A DNA stretch of 64,000 bases from Terebella lapidaria (Eukaryota > Annelida > Polychaeta > Terebellida > Terebellidae): assembly GCA_949152475.1 (NCBI GenBank), contig OX424568.1, forward strand, positions 8,531,667-8,595,666, written 5' to 3'. The notes under the pieces were generated by a model, which was not told the origin of the DNA, ran no database searches, and was given only the letters and a program-made list of their open reading frames with translations. Positions 59,816 through 64,000 of the stretch are shown piece by piece. Each line of letters opens with the position of its first letter. Positions within the stretch are counted from its first letter, which is position 1. A program made the position numbers and the translations under genes.

Positions 59816-60837
59816 TACAGTGCAATATTCTTTGCTTGTGCTGTTTGGGAAAGTTTGCAGAAGTCAACAAACCTGCTCGAAGTTGCTGTATTTTTGCTCA
59901 CAAAAAGTGAGGTGATTCACACATGAAACATGCTGTGAAACAAAGCAGACAGCGATAGATTGGAGTGACAGCATGAAATGTGACCAAAAGCATTCCGAGT
60001 ATCAAATTCTCAATTGGTTGCTTTTGATCCATGGGGCTACCACTAAACCACTACCCATGTGGATGCGAAACAAAGTCTAATAACACATCGCAAACAAGCT
60101 TTCGTGGATTCCAGATTCAGAATATGGTATTGCTGTGGTGTGTAAAATTCCTGATTGCAAATTTGAAAAAGATGCTTCTTACGCCATCGTTATTTAAATT
60201 GCTGGTTTACGGATCCCCCCCACCCTACTGATTTTTTTTCAAAATGGAAAATAAATATAATTAGTTCCAAATTATTTAAAAGTACCAAATTATTTATTTT
60301 GCAACCGACCGTAGTGTCAAGCTAAAAAAATATATATCTAGCGCTGGCACGCTATATATAAATTATCTAGCAATGGCAAGCCTTAGAGAATCTAAACTTC
60401 TAGATTCTTGGAAGGTGATGATAAGTAGTATATATTTTGGGACAACCGACTGCTCAAAGTGTCAAATTATAAAGGCATTTCGGCAGAAATGCCTTTATGG
60501 TTTTAGCAGAATTTTTTTTTTTTTTTTCTTCTTTTTTTTTCTTCCGCCGTTTTGGTTTCCGAACGATAACCTTAGATTGCCTTGATGGATCCTTATCAAG
60601 TTTTCACCACTAGTCAGAAATGATATGTGGAAGAACCCTATTCTTTTTGAGCCGGCTCCGAGGTCCGTGAGGATGAAATCAAGGCCAATTATGAGACTTG
60701 GTTTCCTTACGATAACTCTAAAAATATTCAGGCAATAGTTGCAGAACTTTGCATGGAGGTTTATATACCACCAGGGAAGAACCCTATCGATTTTGGGATC
60801 GATCCGTCAAACGACCTTTGACCTAGAGGTCGAAATA
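59816..60837. other. Intron or spacer
   Basis: Contains a long T-run (60,510-60,542). No supported gene. Confidence 0.4.
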
Positions 60838-61335
60838 ACTTTTTGCTGACTCATCCTTGAGGCTTCCTGCATATCTCGGAAACGGTACGTCGCAGAGCGA
60901 AACGGACGTTATTTTCGGACTCGTCGCCCCAGACAAACATGTCTAAGGGGTATTATGGATGAACTTTGACCTTGACCCGAAATATTTTTGCTGAGTCGGC
61001 ATTTTTCGTTTTCGTCGATATCTCGGAAACGGTGCGTCGTAGAGCGAAACGGACGGTATTTTCAGACTCGTCACCCTAGACAGACATGTCTAAGGGGTAT
61101 TATGGATGAACTTTGACCTTGACCCGAAATTTTTTTGCCGAGTCGGCATTTTTTTGTTTCGCCGAAATCTTAGAAACGGTGAGTCGTAGAGCGAAACGAA
61201 CGTTATTTTCGGACTCGTTGTCCTAGACAAACATGTCTAAGGGGTATTATGGATGAACTTTGACCGTCAGCTGAATTTTTTTTTGCCGAGTCGGCATTTT
61301 TCGTTTTCGTCAATATCTAGCAAACGGTGTGTCAT
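60838..61335 (+). repeat. Tandem repeat, 147-bp unit, about 3.4 copies
   Basis: The marker GTCTAAGGGGTATTATGGAT recurs at 60,941, 61,088 and 61,235. Units also share GTCGTAGAGCGAAACGGACG. Confidence 0.88.
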
Positions 61336-61623
61336 AGAGCCCGTGGCAAACATGTTATAAATATTACGAATTAGTCCTAACACCGAAATGCCTCCAAGGC
61401 ATCTTCAGGCCTTGACGTCTAGTTTATTTATATTTTCAAATTGTCAAATTATATTCATTTTTATATTCCGACTCCCCGACCCAAATTTTTCTGTTGAAAA
61501 TCCGCAAACCAGCGAATTAATTAACTATGGCCTTAGTTCAAATGTTTTGGTGTGTGTCTTGATGATTCATGTGGTGACCATAATTATATGTCATGTACTA
61601 ACATTCGCTACATTTATTTTTAG

Positions 61624-63375
61624 GCCCCAGGGGTTATAGCCGTGGGCCTGGGATTGGCTGCCGTGGGGTTCGCAGGTCAGTATATTTGCATTTAACCATG
61701 CTGATAATTCATTGTTTTTGGGGATTGCATATGCAGTGTATATTTCTCTATCCTACATCTACATGCATGTATGTGTTTCTGCCTTTCATCATTCATGAAG
61801 TCCTAACTGTAAATGGCTGTTTGTGAATGCGAGGTCATGTAATTTGTGTGAAATTCTGTGAACAGGTCGGTATGCTCTCCGCTATGGAAAAGTTGCGGGT
61901 GATACATTGAAGAAAGGCTTGGACAGCATTCCTGGGGTAAGCATGAAACAGCATTGAAAGTTAACAATTTTTCGTTTGGAAAATACTATGTTCCCAGAAT
62001 ATTTTGCATTCTTTTATCCATGATATTTGAGTGTGTAGATACGTCCGTTTAAATTTTGTATTTTTGGTACAACATGTACAATGAAGAAGCAATTCTTCAC
62101 CACAATTTTATTGAACACAGAGATACACAAGATAGGCTACTACACATACCTATAGTAATAGTTCACATACACCTCCTAGCTATCCATGCATTGGTTATTC
62201 AGCAAAATAATCCACATACTGCTACTGAAATAGTGGACACTTAGCCCAAAAAATGCTTCTCATTCACTCATATACTCATTCAATAACTTCTTGACCCATC
62301 AAAAATACAAGAATTTACATGGACTCTGACAGTAAAATTATTTCATGTTGAACTGACTGAATCCACACCTACTAGTACATGACATGTAGACTTCATTCTT
62401 CCTGCCAGGAGAGAACTAAAGCCTGGCTAAACTGAAACAGCACACACTCAGTAACCCCAAATCGAAGTCCGGATAATTGCCTGAATTTTAACCGTATATA
62501 TTTGCAGACTTTAATTGATCGCAGAAATCGCCTAATATGCTAAAATAATGCAACAAATTTCTGTGAATACAGTGTTGGAGATGTTGCAATCGCTATGTAT
62601 CATGACAGTTTCATACACAATTGCTAGTGAAATATTACCAATAAAATGCTAAATACTATTCACAGGCCAGCAAATACTACAAGGGTGGATTTGATCCAAA
62701 GATGACAAAGAGGGAAGCAAGTCTTATACTAGGTGTCAGGTATGTTGTTGTATATAACAAATAATATATTTAAAGTATATTGCTGATGATCTGATTATAA
62801 TTTCTGAGTGTTTGTGTGCAATACATTGTACCTCACATATTGCCCAGACTAGAAAGTTACATTTTTGTATACACCTGACATGTTGAATGTACAGTGTGTG
62901 TCCTCATTGTGGGTGTGAAAGTTAACTACGTCTGAACCATGTGATCATGACATCTGTTTTTCAGCCCGTCTGCCAGTAAAGTCAAAATCAAGGATGCCCA
63001 CAAGAGAATTATGCTGGCAAATCATCCAGATAGAGGTAGCTTATGAACAAAAGTTGTTAAAAAAATATATATATATACATGATATTATCAATTATAATCT
63101 CATGCATATCATATGCACTACACTCTTACATATATATTACCGATAATATGATTCCAATACTACTTGAATATAAATAATGTACAGTAGTGTTCAAGTGTTC
63201 TGGCATACATGTGGTTAATGTTTTACCATATACATGTATGTCAAAATGCTTGGAACTACTCGCAAAAATCAGTAGGTACATGTACTAAAATGCAGAATTT
63301 CTCCATATTCTTCCAGGTGGCTCGCCTTACATTGCAGCAAAGATCAATGAAGCCAAGGATTTACTGGACAAATGA
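61624..63375 (+). CDS. DNAJC15-like: Mitochondrial import motor J protein TIM14/Pam18 (DNAJC15/DNAJC19 type), exons 2-6
   Basis: Five phase-consistent exons: 61624-61675, 61866-61936, 62666-62739, 62965-63035, 63317-63375; 108 residues without the first exon. [19 protein letters not shown] is the single inner-membrane span. [20 protein letters not shown] leads into the short C-terminal J domain with HPD (NHPDRGGSP) and the family ending [16 protein letters not shown]14 stimulates mtHsp70 at the TIM23 channel during presequence import. [15 protein letters not shown] is closer to DNAJC15 ([15 protein letters not shown]) than to DNAJC19 (REAALILGVSPTANK), and the EPSTI1-like neighbour also favours DNAJC15. 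Invertebrates usually have one gene for both. The start codon lies upstream: either the 55,233 exon or an undetected short exon. Confidence 0.93.
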
Positions 63376-64000
63376 TGCATGATATGATAATTTTTTGGAT
63401 CACTAGTTTTTTCATAGATGTAGTTATTGTTTTGTACATAAATCATCTCATGATCACCACATTCTCATTGTATCTATTCATTGAGTGAAGTGAAAACTAA
63501 TGTCCAGGTGCTCTTGTTGTGATGAATATTCCAGAATGTATATGAAAATATGAGCATCGTAATTTAATGGAGTATGGTGACCTTGAAGATGTGGAAGTAT
63601 CGATTGTATTGTACAGATATGATCCATGAATGCTTGTGTATAGATGTATAAATGTATACTGTACTGACATTAATGTCAATTTGAAGGGAAGGGGGTCACT
63701 CTAAAACTACAGATATTTGTAGCTAGAGATATTCGCGGTTTGGAAAAATTTGTGGCATTTAGCTGTCAATTATATGTATATGGAAGACAAATACATTGCG
63801 GTCAATTTAATTTTGCGGTTAAAAATAAACCAGCGAAATCCGCGAAACAAATCCACTGCAAATGTTTGTCTTTTTACACTGTTGGTCTCCAGTCAGGCCA
63901 ATGAGGCCAGTATACATGCTGTCACAAGGTCATTTGTTTCAAGGGCTTCATACCTCTTGAGATTAACAATTGTAGAACTTCGAAGTGAAACAGTGGGATA
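63376..64000. other. 3' flank of the J-protein gene
   Basis: 3' UTR and spacer. At 63,724-63,860, CGCGGTTT, TGCGGTCAA, TTGCGGTTA and TCCGCGAAAC phrases resemble the CGCG-rich MITEs elsewhere in the window but no clean ends were found. Confidence 0.45.

Noticed and set aside
60373-60585. ATG frame MASLRESKLLDSWKV as first exon of the TIM14-like gene
   Set aside because: It runs into a poly-T tract and has no phase-0 donor near its start.
1-64000. Retrovirus, LTR retrotransposon, Polinton or other virus-like element
   Set aside because: No protease, integrase, capsid, envelope or long terminal direct repeats were recognised; the reverse transcriptases present are all of the non-LTR type.
1-64000. 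tRNA, rRNA and snRNA genes
   Set aside because: Scanning by eye gave no convincing internal promoter boxes or cloverleaf; a covariance-model search would be decisive.

Overview
The window reads as intron-rich metazoan DNA, AT-rich and dense in transposons. The host proteins (fucolectin/EGF/FN3 receptor, orphan GT-A-like membrane protein) and the repeat landscape suggest a lophotrochozoan invertebrate such as a mollusc or brachiopod. This is inference; no taxon-diagnostic sequence is present. No prokaryotic, viral or LTR-element features were found.

Layout. 1-10,000 is a pile-up of transposons: LINE-A (plus, 1-3346, cut by the window edge); LINE-B (minus, 7790-3347), split by a 3.06-kb long-inverted-repeat element (4082-7138); a 165-bp MITE; and LINE-C (minus, about 10,010-8225). 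10,000-19,000 holds a weak candidate gene (minus, 11.8-10.5 kb), a dispersed repeat, a 1.7-kb element with CACGGTG termini and a 5-bp target duplication (13,957-15,658), and an unidentified coding-like stretch (17,883-18,340). 19,286-24,556 is a clear nine-exon receptor gene: FTP/F5-8-type lectin domain, EGF-like repeats, two FN3 domains, a membrane span and a tail with a canonical ITAM. Two weak downstream exons (27.3 and 32.9 kb) may be alternative 3' exons. 25,948-32,814 carries MITEs and a second long-inverted-repeat element. 34,312-35,695 (minus) is a two-exon type II membrane protein of an orphan glycosyltransferase-like family.

37,846-44,560 is tandem-repeat DNA, with a nearly complete ORF1+ORF2 LINE (LINE-D, minus, 44,383-39,983) inserted inside a 121-bp satellite. 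48,169-50,813 (minus) is a seven-exon EPSTI1-like gene with an RG-rich N-terminus, a charged coiled coil and a C-terminal CUE domain. 61,624-63,375 (plus) holds exons 2-6 of a TIM14/Pam18 J-domain gene (DNAJC15/DNAJC19 type). A possible first coding exon (55,233-55,343) lies in the spacer of a palindromic transposon (53,945-56,143).

The EPSTI1-like and DNAJC15-like genes are neighbours in divergent, head-to-head orientation, as EPSTI1 and DNAJC15 are on human 13q14. This looks like deeply conserved microsynteny. The receptor is predicted to join extracellular glycan or protein recognition to tyrosine-based signalling, the J protein to drive the mitochondrial import motor at the inner membrane, and the EPSTI1-like protein to bind ubiquitin and possibly RNA. 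The receptor and orphan GT-like gene have no evident functional link to the other two.
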